From positions 1 through 7,063 of the forward strand of contig DASSPI010000072.1 in NCBI GenBank assembly GCA_035699705.1: a stretch of DNA of 7,063 nt, read 5' to 3'. This stretch comes from CANKHA01 sp035699705. Its GTDB lineage: Bacteria > Pseudomonadota > Alphaproteobacteria > Rhizobiales > Xanthobacteraceae. The notes below the pieces were generated by a model. It saw only the letters and a program-made list of their open reading frames with translations. It was not told the DNA's origin and did no database searches. Position 1 is the first letter of the stretch. Each line of letters begins with the position of its first letter. A program made the position numbers and the translations under genes. This document shows, piece after piece, positions 1 to 5,187 of this stretch.

Positions 1-4
1 ACGG

Positions 5-49
5 TCCCGGATCGGCGGCGCACCGTTGCACGCTGCGCCGCATCCGGGA
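5..49. repeat. Long imperfect palindrome (REP-like or terminator-like hairpin)
   Basis: Arms 5-12 (TCCCGGAT) and 15-22 (GCGGCGCA) pair exactly with 34-41 and 42-49, leaving a 2-nt bulge (13-14) and an 11-nt loop (23-33), so 16 base pairs in all. It lies 9 bases beyond the stop codon of the minus-strand DUF4282 gene. Neither strand has a U-run after the stem, so it is not a classical intrinsic terminator. It may protect the 3' end of the message or be a copy of an intergenic palindromic repeat. The stem is seen directly; the role is inferred. Confidence 0.6.
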
Positions 50-58
50 AACGCGTTG

Positions 59-352
59 TCACATCTCGCCGCCGCGCGCGCGGATGGCGCCGAGATGCTC
101 GCTGATACGGAAGACGATGAGAATGAACTCCGCCGCGATGCGGGCGAAGATCACGCCGATAATAATGCCGAGCACGCTGATGATCACGGCCACCAGCCCG
201 GCGATCGGATTGGCGAACATCATCGCCAGCCCGGAGCCGATGCCGGAGAGGCCGGCCAGAATGGAAACCGCCACCGCCAGCCAGTAAAATATCTTGATGA
301 TCTGCGGCGTAATGAAACGTTCCCACTGGAACAGGTCGCTGAAATCGAACAT
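59..352 (-). CDS. DUF4282 family small membrane protein
   Basis: The 97-residue product begins MFDFSDLFQWERF, an amphipathic start followed by two hydrophobic spans at about residues 22-46 and 50-81, ending in a short basic tail (RARGG). This layout and the N-terminal text match the DUF4282 family of inner-membrane proteins, whose function is unknown. The start at 352 is chosen over the longer frame opening at 382 because AGAGGAG sits 6 bases upstream of it and the extra ten residues do not look like family sequence. It is transcribed divergently from the gene at 567, with 214 bases between them, and appears monocistronic. Family assignment is from memory of the pattern. The gene itself is very likely real. 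Confidence 0.88.
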   Translation of the reverse strand: MFDFSDLFQWERFITPQIIKIFYWLAVAVSILAGLSGIGSGLAMMFANPIAGLVAVIISVLGIIIGVIFARIAAEFILIVFRISEHLGAIRARGGEM

Positions 353-504
353 GGGCTTCTCCTCTGGACGAAGCGCAATCAAAATTCCCCGCGCAGACTG
401 CCCTTAGCCTCTGAGTCGGTCAATCGCAGGCCGGCCGGCCGGAACCAAATTGCCCGCCCGAACATTAATACGGACGCAACCAACCGCGGTGTTTCGCGGC
501 GCCA

Positions 505-518
505 CCCCACGCGTGGGG
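505..518. promoter_or_regulatory. Perfect 14-bp palindrome upstream of the 567 gene
   Basis: CCCCACGCGTGGGG reads identically on both strands. It is centred about 55 bases before the start codon at 567, inside the divergent region between two genes. It could be a repressor or activator operator, or a hairpin in the 5' leader. No regulator is identifiable from the window. The palindrome is seen directly and its function is inferred. Confidence 0.4.
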
Positions 519-566
519 GGCCTCAAGCTTTCAGCAAGCCAGCCATTTTTCAGGAGGAAACGCGCA

Positions 567-788
567 ATGAAAAAACTCATGTTGTCGGCCGCGGCGGCGG
601 CTCTTCTGACTCCCGCCCTGTTCTCGCTCGCCAGCGCACAATCGGTCAGCGTCCGCGTCGGCGATCCCGGCTATCGCGCCTATTCGCAACAGCGCGTCGT
701 CGTTTCCGGCCCGCGCTGCCGTACGGTTACCGTCAAAACCAAAAGCTACGGCAAGACCGTAATCAAAAAGGTCCGCAAATGCGGCTAG
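567..788 (+). CDS. Small basic exported protein, unknown function
   Basis: The 73-residue product has a classical signal peptide (MKKL, a hydrophobic stretch to residue 20, then LASA before Gln25), predicting a mature protein of about 49 residues in the periplasm. The mature part is strongly basic, with alternating Val/Thr/Lys that suggests beta strands, and carries only two cysteines, C51 and C72, which could form one disulfide. An excellent AGGAGG at 552-557 fixes the start at 567; the longer in-frame opening at 450 has no support. It ends in a bidirectional terminator shared with the convergent gene. I recognise the type as common in Bradyrhizobium-like genomes but know no function. Confidence 0.85.
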   Translation: MKKLMLSAAAAALLTPALFSLASAQSVSVRVGDPGYRAYSQQRVVVSGPRCRTVTVKTKSYGKTVIKKVRKCG

Positions 789-814
789 TGCGCGATCAGC
801 CATAGCTGAAATGG

Positions 815-843
815 AAAATGGCCCGAAGCCGGGCCATTTTTCT
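815..843. terminator. Bidirectional intrinsic terminator between convergent genes
   Basis: AAAATGGCCCG (815-825) pairs with CGGGCCATTTT (830-840) around an AAGC tetraloop. A T-run follows on the plus strand, and the A-run at 815-818 gives a U-run on the minus strand. It sits between the stop codons of the plus gene ending at 788 and the minus gene ending at 853, so it can end both transcripts. Confidence 0.9.
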
Positions 844-852
844 TGGGCGCGA

Positions 853-1245
853 TCAGTTTTGCGGGAGGCTGCCCTTCACCTGCCGGGTCACCGCCTTCGG
901 CAGGATTTCCAGATAAGGCCCCATGAAAAAGGCTTCGCCGGTGCCTTCGCCGAACAGCCGGTCGTGCGCGTCGATCATCGCGCGCATCGGCTCGACGCAT
1001 CCTTCCATGGAGGAGACGATCAGTTCATTGATGTCGCCGGGCGGCAGGGTGGCCTGAAATTTCGGATCCCTGGCAACCGCGCGCACAATGCAGTCGGTCG
1101 CCGTACGCAACAGCGGCTGGATCACGGCGTTTTTCTGCTGCACCGACATCTGCAGCCGCGCCGCCTCGGGCTCAAGCTGCGGCTGATAGGGCTCGAACGC
1201 CGCATTGACCACGAGAGACAGGCCGAAAAGGACCCCCTTGATCAT
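853..1245 (-). CDS. Exported helical protein with one cysteine pair, unknown function
   Basis: The 130-residue product starts with a short hydrophobic segment (MIKGVLFGLSLVVNAA) that looks like a minimal signal peptide cleaved near residue 16. The remainder is predicted largely helical and acidic, with cysteines C52 and C83 that could pair in the periplasm. The segments around them (TDCIVRAV and MEGCVEPM) look like two halves of a helical hairpin. The start at 1245 follows a G-rich stretch (GGGGG then ATTGAG), a weak ribosome site, but no better in-frame start exists. It is convergent with the 567 gene and divergent from the DUF1236 gene. I do not recognise a named family. Sequence composition and the conserved-looking layout support a real gene. 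Confidence 0.78.
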   Translation of the reverse strand: MIKGVLFGLSLVVNAAFEPYQPQLEPEAARLQMSVQQKNAVIQPLLRTATDCIVRAVARDPKFQATLPPGDINELIVSSMEGCVEPMRAMIDAHDRLFGEGTGEAFFMGPYLEILPKAVTRQVKGSLPQN

Positions 1246-1371
1246 CTCAATCCCCCAACCCCGCCGAATCTAAGCTCTAATTGTTAACATTCGTCCCCCC
1301 AGCGTCCACGGCAAAATGGGCGGCGGAACGGGTAGACCCCGATTTTCAGCACCGGGTTTCGGCCGAATAAT

Positions 1372-1396
1372 GCAACGAAACACCGCCTTCGCGGTT
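1372..1396 (+). promoter_or_regulatory. Very weak EcfG-like promoter candidate
   Basis: GCAAC at 1372-1376 is separated by 16 bases from GGTT at 1393-1396, two mismatches from GGAAC-N16-CGTT. It ends 27 bases before the ATG at 1424, comparable with stronger copies elsewhere in the window. On its own it would not be called; it is listed because of this positional similarity. Confidence 0.15.
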
Positions 1397-1423
1397 GTTA
1401 CACGCCGGTATCGGGAGGAAGCC

Positions 1424-1801
1424 ATGGCGAAGCAACTCTACCAGGCTGCCGTCGCGCTGCTGCTGCTCGGCGGATCGGCCGCCCCCGCGGCCGCCCAGGC
1501 GACACCGGCGCATCCCGGCGCGGAAGGGAATCCCGCCGCCGTGCCCAGCCTCAAGCTCACGGCCGCGCAGAAGCAGACGATCTATTCCAGCATCAGCAGC
1601 CAGAAGCAGCGGGAAACGGCGCCGCCGACCTTCCGCGCGGCGGTCGGAGCGGTCGTGCCGCCATCGGTGGAGCTGCAGGCGCTGCCGAAGACGATCGTCG
1701 ATCTGATTCCGGAATTGAAGGATTATGAATACGCGATGGTGACCAACCAGGTGCTGCTGGTGGATCCCAAGACCAAACAGGTGATCGAGATCATCAACTA
1801 G
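1424..1801 (+). CDS. DUF1236 domain exported protein (short paralogue)
   Basis: The 125-residue product has a signal peptide (hydrophobic core at about 8-18, APAAAQ cleavage near residue 24), a short Pro/Gly/Ala linker, then a domain from about residue 46 (LTAAQKQTIYSSI) to the C-terminus. The closing segment, Y-x-Y with VLLVDPKTKQVIEII, is the hallmark I associate with DUF1236, a periplasmic domain of unknown role in rhizobia. GGGAGGAA 3 bases before ATG 1424 sets the start; the upstream in-frame extension from 1316 lacks one. It is followed after 8 bases by the DUF3072 gene, so the two are probably one operon. A longer paralogue with the same domain lies at 3459-4022. Confidence 0.88.
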   Translation: MAKQLYQAAVALLLLGGSAAPAAAQATPAHPGAEGNPAAVPSLKLTAAQKQTIYSSISSQKQRETAPPTFRAAVGAVVPPSVELQALPKTIVDLIPELKDYEYAMVTNQVLLVDPKTKQVIEIIN

Positions 1802-1809
1802 GCTGCGCC

Positions 1810-2055
1810 ATGTCGCTCCGCAAAAATTCCCCCACAGACCCGCAGCATGCGGTTGCGAAAGCCGCCGCCGACGCGGACGCGCCGATGACGCCGGACCAGA
1901 TCGAATATCTGAAAGAGCTGTGGCGGCGCGCCGGCGACGCCGATGCCTTCGACGAGAACCTGACCCGAGGCGAGGCGCAGAAGCGCATTGCGGCGCTGGA
2001 AACGCTGCTCGAGCACGAGCGGGACAGCGGCGTGGACCGGCTGCCGCGAACCTGA
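1810..2055 (+). CDS. DUF3072 domain protein
   Basis: The 81-residue soluble protein has a polar N-terminal tail of about 25 residues and then MTPDQIEYLKELWRRAG, FDENLTRGEAQKRIAALE at about 26-64. This Mtp-Q-YL, DENLT-EA-KRI pattern is typical of DUF3072, a short helical domain of unknown function. There is no signal peptide or membrane span, so it should be cytoplasmic. The start lies only 8 bases after the stop of the DUF1236 gene and has no clear ribosome site of its own, so translation is probably coupled to the upstream gene. The C-terminal segment from about residue 65 is acidic and likely unstructured. Confidence 0.85.
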   Translation: MSLRKNSPTDPQHAVAKAAADADAPMTPDQIEYLKELWRRAGDADAFDENLTRGEAQKRIAALETLLEHERDSGVDRLPRT

Positions 2056-2131
2056 ATATTTCCCAGGGAGCGAGACGGAATCCGCTGCTGCGGCAAAACA
2101 CCCGCGCACGCAACCGTGTGCTGCGCCAACC

Positions 2132-2156
2132 GGAACAGGAATCCAGCGGCGACGTT
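2132..2156 (+). promoter_or_regulatory. Perfect EcfG-type (general stress response) promoter
   Basis: GGAAC at 2132-2136 is followed after exactly 16 bases by CGTT at 2153-2156, the consensus known for the alphaproteobacterial general stress sigma factor EcfG (GGAAC-N16/17-cGTT). It lies downstream of the DUF3072 stop and 42 bases upstream of the ATG at 2199, so it would drive the two tiny membrane protein genes. With equal base frequencies, about 0.1 such match is expected by chance in this window over both strands and both spacers, and this one is intergenic and correctly oriented. Confidence 0.72.
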
Positions 2157-2198
2157 GGTTGATCACAAGAGCACACGGCAACAAGGACGGCGGAGAGC

Positions 2199-2363
2199 AT
2201 GGCGGACAAGAATGGTCTCGGAATTTTGGGTTTGCTGTTCGGCTGCATCACTTTCGCCGTGACCCTCGTCGCCTTCCTGCTGGTCCGCGACCATGTGGAG
2301 GGACGTCTTCACCTCGACGACATGGCCATGGCGCCGCAGCTGGTATCCACGGAGACCCGCTAG
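2199..2363 (+). CDS. Tiny single-span membrane protein (54 residues)
   Basis: The sequence reads MADKNGLGILGLLFGCITF and continues with a hydrophobic span at about residues 7-29, then a charged tail (VRDHVEGRLHLDD) and a polar end. Arg30, His32 and Arg36 just after the span suggest the C-terminus faces the cytoplasm. AAGGA at 2183-2187 or GGAG at 2192-2195 could serve as ribosome site. It lies directly behind the perfect EcfG promoter and 50 bases ahead of a second tiny membrane protein of similar design (MAD start, Gly-rich first turn, single span), so the pair is probably a stress-induced operon. Its function is unknown. It is short enough to be missed by gene callers. Confidence 0.72.
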   Translation: MADKNGLGILGLLFGCITFAVTLVAFLLVRDHVEGRLHLDDMAMAPQLVSTETR

Positions 2364-2413
2364 CGGAACCCCGGCGGTGCGCCGGTTTTCGCGCGGGATA
2401 CAGGAGTTGCACC

Positions 2414-2575
2414 ATGGCGGACGACAGCGCTGGAATGGGTTTTCTCGGCTTCGTTCTCGGCGGCGCGGTGGTCGTGCTGGCGATCATCGCCTTCGTGCTT
2501 TACGGCGGGGAGGGGACCGGTCCGCGGACCGTGAACCTCGACGTGCCGAATACGGCGGCGCCGAATAGCCGTTAA
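2414..2575 (+). CDS. Tiny single-span membrane protein (53 residues)
   Basis: The product starts MADDSAGMGFLGFVLGG and has one hydrophobic span at about residues 8-31, ending in LYGGEG, followed by a polar, Pro/Asn-containing tail of about 20 residues. CAGGAG at 2401-2406 lies 7 bases before ATG 2414, a good ribosome site. The longer reading frame that contains it starts far upstream inside other genes and is not credible. Start sequence and overall plan resemble the gene just upstream, suggesting an old tandem duplication or a functional pair. It ends 19 bases before a strong terminator. The function is unknown; small proteins of this design are, to my knowledge, frequent in Bradyrhizobium. 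Confidence 0.82.
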   Translation: MADDSAGMGFLGFVLGGAVVVLAIIAFVLYGGEGTGPRTVNLDVPNTAAPNSR

Positions 2576-2594
2576 ACCTGTTCGGAGGTAATGC

Positions 2595-2634
2595 GCAAAA
2601 AGCATCCGGGCGCCTGCGCCCAGGTGCGTTTTTG
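2595..2634 (+). terminator. Intrinsic terminator after the tiny membrane protein pair
   Basis: The left arm runs from GCAAAAAGCA into CCGGGCGC; the right arm is GCGCCCAGG followed by TGCGTTTTTGC. The arms pair along nearly the whole length apart from one unpaired base and a G-U or mismatch near the middle. A five-T run at 2629-2633 closes it. It marks the end of the operon beginning near 2160. Confidence 0.75.
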
Positions 2635-2762
2635 CATGCCCGCGCCCCTCGCATTCGGCCGATTCGTGCTTATATCAAGCCTTGTTGGAAGGCTGCCGCG
2701 TGGCCCGGTCGATCTTGTCCGGAAAGCCGTGGCCTAGAATTTCCAGTCAGGAGTAGGAAGCC

Positions 2763-3056
2763 ATGGCGCAGGCCACAATGCAGCAGGCGCGCGCTCCGCA
2801 GCGCGACCTGGACATCGATTTCAATGCCCCGGCGGAGCTGTTTCCCAGCCGCAACCGCAAGGTCCGCCGCCCGGTAACCTACCGGCGCTTTGCCACCGCG
2901 GCGGAGGCCGTGCGCTTTGCCATCGAGGGGATGCCCGCGGCGCTGCTGCTGGGGGCCTATCTGGAGGTCGACGAGGTGCGCTACAGCGGCGACGACATCC
3001 GCCGGCTGTACGATCGTGCCGATTATCCGCTGCCGCGCGCCGTAGCCGCGAACTAA
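2763..3056 (+). CDS. Conserved hypothetical soluble protein (97 residues)
   Basis: The product has a polar N-terminal 30 residues (MAQATMQQARAPQRD, then an acidic DIDFNAPAELFPS) and a compact globular-looking remainder. That part contains TYRRFATAAEAVRFAIEGMP, LLLGAYLEVDEVRY and DDIRRLYDRADYPLPR, a helix, strand, helix order. There is no signal peptide, so it is probably cytoplasmic. I recognise this text as a family common in Bradyrhizobium-like genomes but know no function and no Pfam name. A CAGGAG / TAGGAAG stretch a few bases upstream supports ATG 2763. It is flanked by a terminator on the left and a GC-rich hairpin on the right, so it is likely transcribed alone. Confidence 0.87.
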   Translation: MAQATMQQARAPQRDLDIDFNAPAELFPSRNRKVRRPVTYRRFATAAEAVRFAIEGMPAALLLGAYLEVDEVRYSGDDIRRLYDRADYPLPRAVAAN

Positions 3057-3061
3057 CCGGG

Positions 3062-3080
3062 CGGCGGCCTGCGGCCGCCG
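3062..3080. terminator. GC-rich hairpin after the 97-residue protein gene
   Basis: CGGCGGCC (3062-3069) pairs with GGCCGCCG (3073-3080) around a TGC loop. It begins 6 bases after the stop codon at 3056. No T-run follows immediately, so it may slow or protect the transcript rather than terminate it alone. It sits between convergent genes. Confidence 0.5.
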
Positions 3081-3115
3081 GCGGCTCCAGGCTCAACCGG
3101 ACGCCTGGTCTTTCC

Positions 3116-3253
3116 TTATTCTTTCTTGCCGATCGTATGGGTGCTTGCCTGCGCGTGATAAGCCTGCGCGTAAGCCGACGTGCCTTTCTTCTTTTCCTTC
3201 TCCTGTTTCGGCTTCTTCTTTTCCTTGCTCTGCCGCATCTGACCCTTGGCCAT
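3116..3253 (-). CDS. Lys-rich 45-residue hydrophilic protein
   Basis: Reading leftward from 3253 gives MAKGQMRQSKEKKKPK, a further run of Lys/Glu to about residue 23, and then a His/Ala/Thr/Tyr-containing tail (TSAYAQAYHAQ) ending IGKKE. The MxKGQ-R-sKEKKKPK start is one I recognise from short conserved proteins in proteobacteria; their role is unknown. The charge suggests nucleic-acid or ribosome contact, which is inference only. AAGAGG, with a 9-base gap, precedes the ATG at 3253; the in-frame ATG three codons earlier abuts that ribosome site and is unlikely. It is too short for many gene callers. A longer frame from 3476 covers it but would start inside the neighbouring ribosome site and has no support. 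Confidence 0.78.
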   Translation of the reverse strand: MAKGQMRQSKEKKKPKQEKEKKKGTSAYAQAYHAQASTHTIGKKE

Positions 3254-3275
3254 GGCGTCCATCCTCTTTGTAGGC

Positions 3276-3346
3276 GCCTGATCCGGTCCGAAAACCGCTT
3301 CCCGCTGTCGGGATCAGGCTTGCCTGCCGGCGAATCCGGCGCAGGC
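3276..3346. repeat. Two adjacent inverted repeats in a divergent intergenic region
   Basis: GCCTGATCC (3276-3284) is exactly complementary to GGATCAGGC (3311-3319), enclosing 26 bases. Immediately next, GCCTG-CCGG (3322-3330) pairs with CCGG-CG-CAGGC (3336-3346) with a 2-base bulge. The elements lie 23 bases or more upstream of the Lys-rich gene's start, on its leader side. They could form a structured 5' leader for that gene or belong to an intergenic repeat family. No riboswitch class is recognised. Confidence 0.4.
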
Positions 3347-3406
3347 GGTATTCTGCTCGCTTGGGCGGCGCGGGCAAGGGCCTAGGCGGGGGCTCATGAC
3401 GCATTC

Positions 3407-3431
3407 TGAACATTTGCAGCTTTCGGGCGTT
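3407..3431 (+). promoter_or_regulatory. Near-match to EcfG promoter before the long DUF1236 gene
   Basis: TGAAC at 3407-3411 is followed after 16 bases by CGTT at 3428-3431, differing from GGAAC-N16-CGTT only at the first base of the -35 element. It ends 27 bases before ATG 3459, leaving room for a start site and the ribosome site at 3448-3453. The first G of GGAAC is normally well conserved, so this is a candidate only. Confidence 0.35.
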
Positions 3432-3458
3432 TTCCTCCGGATTTAACAGGAGGATTTG

Positions 3459-4022
3459 ATGCAGCGATTTCACCACGGCGTGATCGCCGTCGCGCTACTG
3501 GCCGCCACCTCGGTCGCCTTTGCGCAGCAGGAAAAGACCCAGCAGAATTCAGCCGACGAAGCTTTGACCCGCAGCGCCCCGGAGGCGAAGGATCAACCGC
3601 AGGCGCCGCCCGCAGTGAGACAAAATGAGGCTTCCCAGCCGGGCCTGGAGAACACCGACCCGCTGGCGGGCGGCAAGCTGGTGGCGCCGGGCGCGCCGCA
3701 AGGCACGCAGGACGAGCCGGCAAAATCCTCGGCCAAGAACGACAAGCTCGACAAGACGCCGATCATGGCCTATCCGCTCGCGCTCACCGACGAGCAGAAG
3801 CGCGCGATCTATCAACGCCTGACCCAAGGCGCGGCGTCGGCCTCGGCCATCACGGCGAAGCCGTCGGAACAGGTGCCGGCCACGCTGGCGCTGCAGGAAT
3901 TGCCGCCGGAGATGGCGGCCAGCATGCCCTCGGTCGCGGATTACAAATTCCTGCGGCTGAACGACCGGATCCTGGTGGTGAACCCGCGTGAATCCATCGT
4001 GGTGGGCGAGATCACCAACTAG
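3459..4022 (+). CDS. DUF1236 domain exported protein (long paralogue)
   Basis: The 187-residue product has a signal peptide (MQRFHHGVIAVALLAATSVA, cleavage after AFA at residue 22) and then about 80 residues rich in Gln, Ala, Pro, Glu and Lys that look disordered. A domain from about residue 108 (LALTDEQKRAIYQRL) ends YKFLRLNDRILVVNPRESI near residue 180. It aligns segment by segment with the protein at 1424-1801: the LT-xQK-xIY opening, an LQ-LP motif, a DY-x(n)-V-V-P close and a final Ile-x-Asn. The two are therefore paralogues differing mainly in the linker. AGGAGG at 3448-3453, five bases before ATG 3459, favours that start over the TTG at 3456. A periplasmic, probably stress-related role is inferred. 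Confidence 0.88.
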   Translation: MQRFHHGVIAVALLAATSVAFAQQEKTQQNSADEALTRSAPEAKDQPQAPPAVRQNEASQPGLENTDPLAGGKLVAPGAPQGTQDEPAKSSAKNDKLDKTPIMAYPLALTDEQKRAIYQRLTQGAASASAITAKPSEQVPATLALQELPPEMAASMPSVADYKFLRLNDRILVVNPRESIVVGEITN

Positions 4023-4060
4023 CCGCGATCCCGGCTTCGGCCGTCCGGCGCAGCGTTCCG

Positions 4061-4100
4061 AGGCGGATGCAACTTTCGGTGTTGCATCCGCCTTTCCTTT
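4061..4100 (+). terminator. Strong intrinsic terminator after the long DUF1236 gene
   Basis: AGGCGGATGCAAC (4061-4073) pairs perfectly over 13 bases with GTTGCATCCGCCT (4081-4093) around a 7-base loop, and T-rich sequence (CTTTCCTTTT) follows. It begins 38 bases after the stop codon. Confidence 0.92.
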
Positions 4101-4186
4101 TACAGCAAGCCGGCGGTGTCGAGCGCCCGCGCGCGTGCGACACATTGCGACTTCGGGTGGTAACGCGCTCTTAACCAAATCCGTCG

Positions 4187-4201
4187 TTGATTAACGATCA
4201 A
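4187..4201. promoter_or_regulatory. Possible operator or CtrA-half-site region upstream of receiver gene
   Basis: TTGAT (4187-4191) and ATCAA (4197-4201) form a 5-bp inverted repeat around TAACG. A TTAACCAAAT lies just upstream at 4171-4180. The AT-rich patch stands out from its surroundings and is about 45-75 bases before ATG 4246, where a promoter is expected. The spacing between the two TTAA blocks is not the TTAA-N7-TTAA of a CtrA site. Confidence 0.25.
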
Positions 4202-4245
4202 GCTGCAGCGTCCTCCTGCATTCGAAATCCTTCGCAAGGAGCATC

Positions 4246-4686
4246 ATGCCTCGCGCCGCCAAGTCTCGCATGACCCGCATCCTGGTTATCGACGACGACG
4301 AGGCGGTGCGCGAGGCGACGGCGATGCTGCTCGAAGGCGAAGGTTTCGAGGTGGTGGCCGCTGCGGACGGGAAATCCGGCATCGAAGCGGTCAAGGCGGG
4401 ATCATTCGATCTGGTGATCGTGGACCTGTTCATGCCCGGCATCGACGGGCTGCAGACCGCCAAGGCAATCCGGCAGCTTAACCCGTCCATGCCGGTGATC
4501 GCGGTCTCCGGCTTCATGCTGGGCAAATGGCGCCTGGAAATGCCGAACTTCGGCACCATGGCGGCGGAGGCCGGCGCCTTCTCCACCTTGTACAAGCCGT
4601 TCCAGCCGGCCGCGCTGTTCGAGGCGATTGGGAAAGCGCTCGCCAACGCGCCGCCGCCGGCGCTCGCCCGCCGCCAGCATGGCTAG
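4246..4686 (+). CDS. Single-domain CheY-like response regulator
   Basis: The 146-residue protein is a receiver domain with no output domain. Visible landmarks are the acidic pocket D16-D17-D18 (ILVIDDDE), phosphoacceptor D60 in LVIVDLFMPGIDG, the switch Ser88 (AVSGF) and the conserved Lys117-Pro118 (YKPF). The switch Ser to Lys stretch is 29 residues, somewhat longer than usual, because of an insert around GKWRLEMPNFG in the beta4-alpha4-beta5 region. It would receive phosphate from a histidine kinase not encoded here and act by protein contact in the cytoplasm. AAGGAG at 4236-4241, four bases before ATG 4246, supports this start; the later ATG at 4270 has no ribosome site. A Pro/Ala-rich tail closes the protein. 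Partner and pathway are unknown. Confidence 0.93.
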   Translation: MPRAAKSRMTRILVIDDDEAVREATAMLLEGEGFEVVAAADGKSGIEAVKAGSFDLVIVDLFMPGIDGLQTAKAIRQLNPSMPVIAVSGFMLGKWRLEMPNFGTMAAEAGAFSTLYKPFQPAALFEAIGKALANAPPPALARRQHG

Positions 4687-4747
4687 GCCGTCAGCACCAA
4701 ACAGCCGATGAGAAGCGGCAGGCGACGGTGAAGACGGCCACGCGCGT

Positions 4748-4760
4748 GCCGCCTTGCGGC
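4748..4760. terminator. Weak hairpin between convergent receiver and cupredoxin genes
   Basis: GCCGC (4748-4752) pairs with GCGGC (4756-4760) around CTT, 6 bases beyond the cupredoxin stop on the minus strand. No U-run accompanies it on either strand, so it is at best a weak or factor-assisted end signal in this 79-base convergent gap. Confidence 0.25.
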
Positions 4761-4765
4761 CTCGC

Positions 4766-5098
4766 CTATTTGACGACGACCTTGCCCTTCATGCTCGGAT
4801 GAATGCCGCAGACATAATCATAGCTGCCGGCGGCGTCGATTTTCAGCTCCGCGCTCTGGCCCTTATTCATCACCGGAGTCTTCAGGTTCTTCGATGCGAT
4901 CACGACCTGATGCGGCGCGCCGTCGTCATTGGTCCATTTGATCGCGGCATTGGCCGTGGCGTTCACCGTGTCCGGGCTGAACTTGAAGCCGGCGATCTTC
5001 ACGGTAGCGCCGGCTTGCGCCAGCACCTGCGGAACGAGCGCCACGCCGCACAGCACGCCGAGGCCGGCGGAAACAGCAATTGCTTTGATGAAAGTCAT
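4766..5098 (-). CDS. Periplasmic cupredoxin (amicyanin/plastocyanin-like)
   Basis: The 110-residue product has a signal peptide (MTFIKAIAVSAGLG through LVPQVLAQ, cleavage near residue 28) and one cupredoxin beta-sandwich. Type 1 copper ligands are all visible: His63 (DDGAPHQV), Cys97 (YDYVCGIH), His100 and Met103 (HPSM). The C-x2-H-x2-M spacing is that of amicyanin and plastocyanin rather than pseudoazurin. It should carry single electrons in the periplasm, but no methylamine dehydrogenase or other obvious partner lies in the window. GGAGG five bases before ATG 5098 fixes the start; the frame continues upstream to 5293 but that part overlaps the lipoprotein gene and lacks support. It lies 89 bases downstream of the lipoprotein gene on the same strand. 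Confidence 0.94.
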   Translation of the reverse strand: MTFIKAIAVSAGLGVLCGVALVPQVLAQAGATVKIAGFKFSPDTVNATANAAIKWTNDDGAPHQVVIASKNLKTPVMNKGQSAELKIDAAGSYDYVCGIHPSMKGKVVVK

Positions 5099-5187
5099 GA
5101 AATCCTCCCCATCGGCGGAGCGATCAAGGCGGCTCCGGGACCCGATTATGCGGCGGCTAAGAACCGATTGGTAGGGGCTGGCAGGCC

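Noticed and set aside
26..805. Long plus-strand open frame of 259 codons
   Set aside because: It runs antisense through the DUF4282 gene and out of frame through the 567 gene, has no ribosome site, and its product is a low-complexity Arg/His/Asp-rich shadow typical of GC-rich DNA.
1346..2251. Minus-strand open frame of 301 codons
   Set aside because: It is antisense to the DUF1236 and DUF3072 genes, very Arg-rich, and has no supported start.
2365..2387. EcfG-like GGAAC followed by GGTT between the two tiny membrane protein genes
   Set aside because: The spacer is 14 bases, too short for the 16-17 required.
2715..2740. Housekeeping promoter TTGTCC / TAGAAT before the 97-residue protein gene
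   Set aside because: The spacer of 14 bases is too short, and TAGAAT would place the start almost on the ribosome site.
3549..4178. Minus-strand open frame of 209 codons opposite the long DUF1236 gene
   Set aside because: It crosses the strong terminator and mirrors the codon pattern of the plus-strand gene; the product is Arg/Leu/His-rich without recognisable motifs.
4171..4195. Possible CtrA site (TTAA blocks) before the receiver gene
   Set aside because: The two TTAA blocks are 16 bases apart rather than 7.
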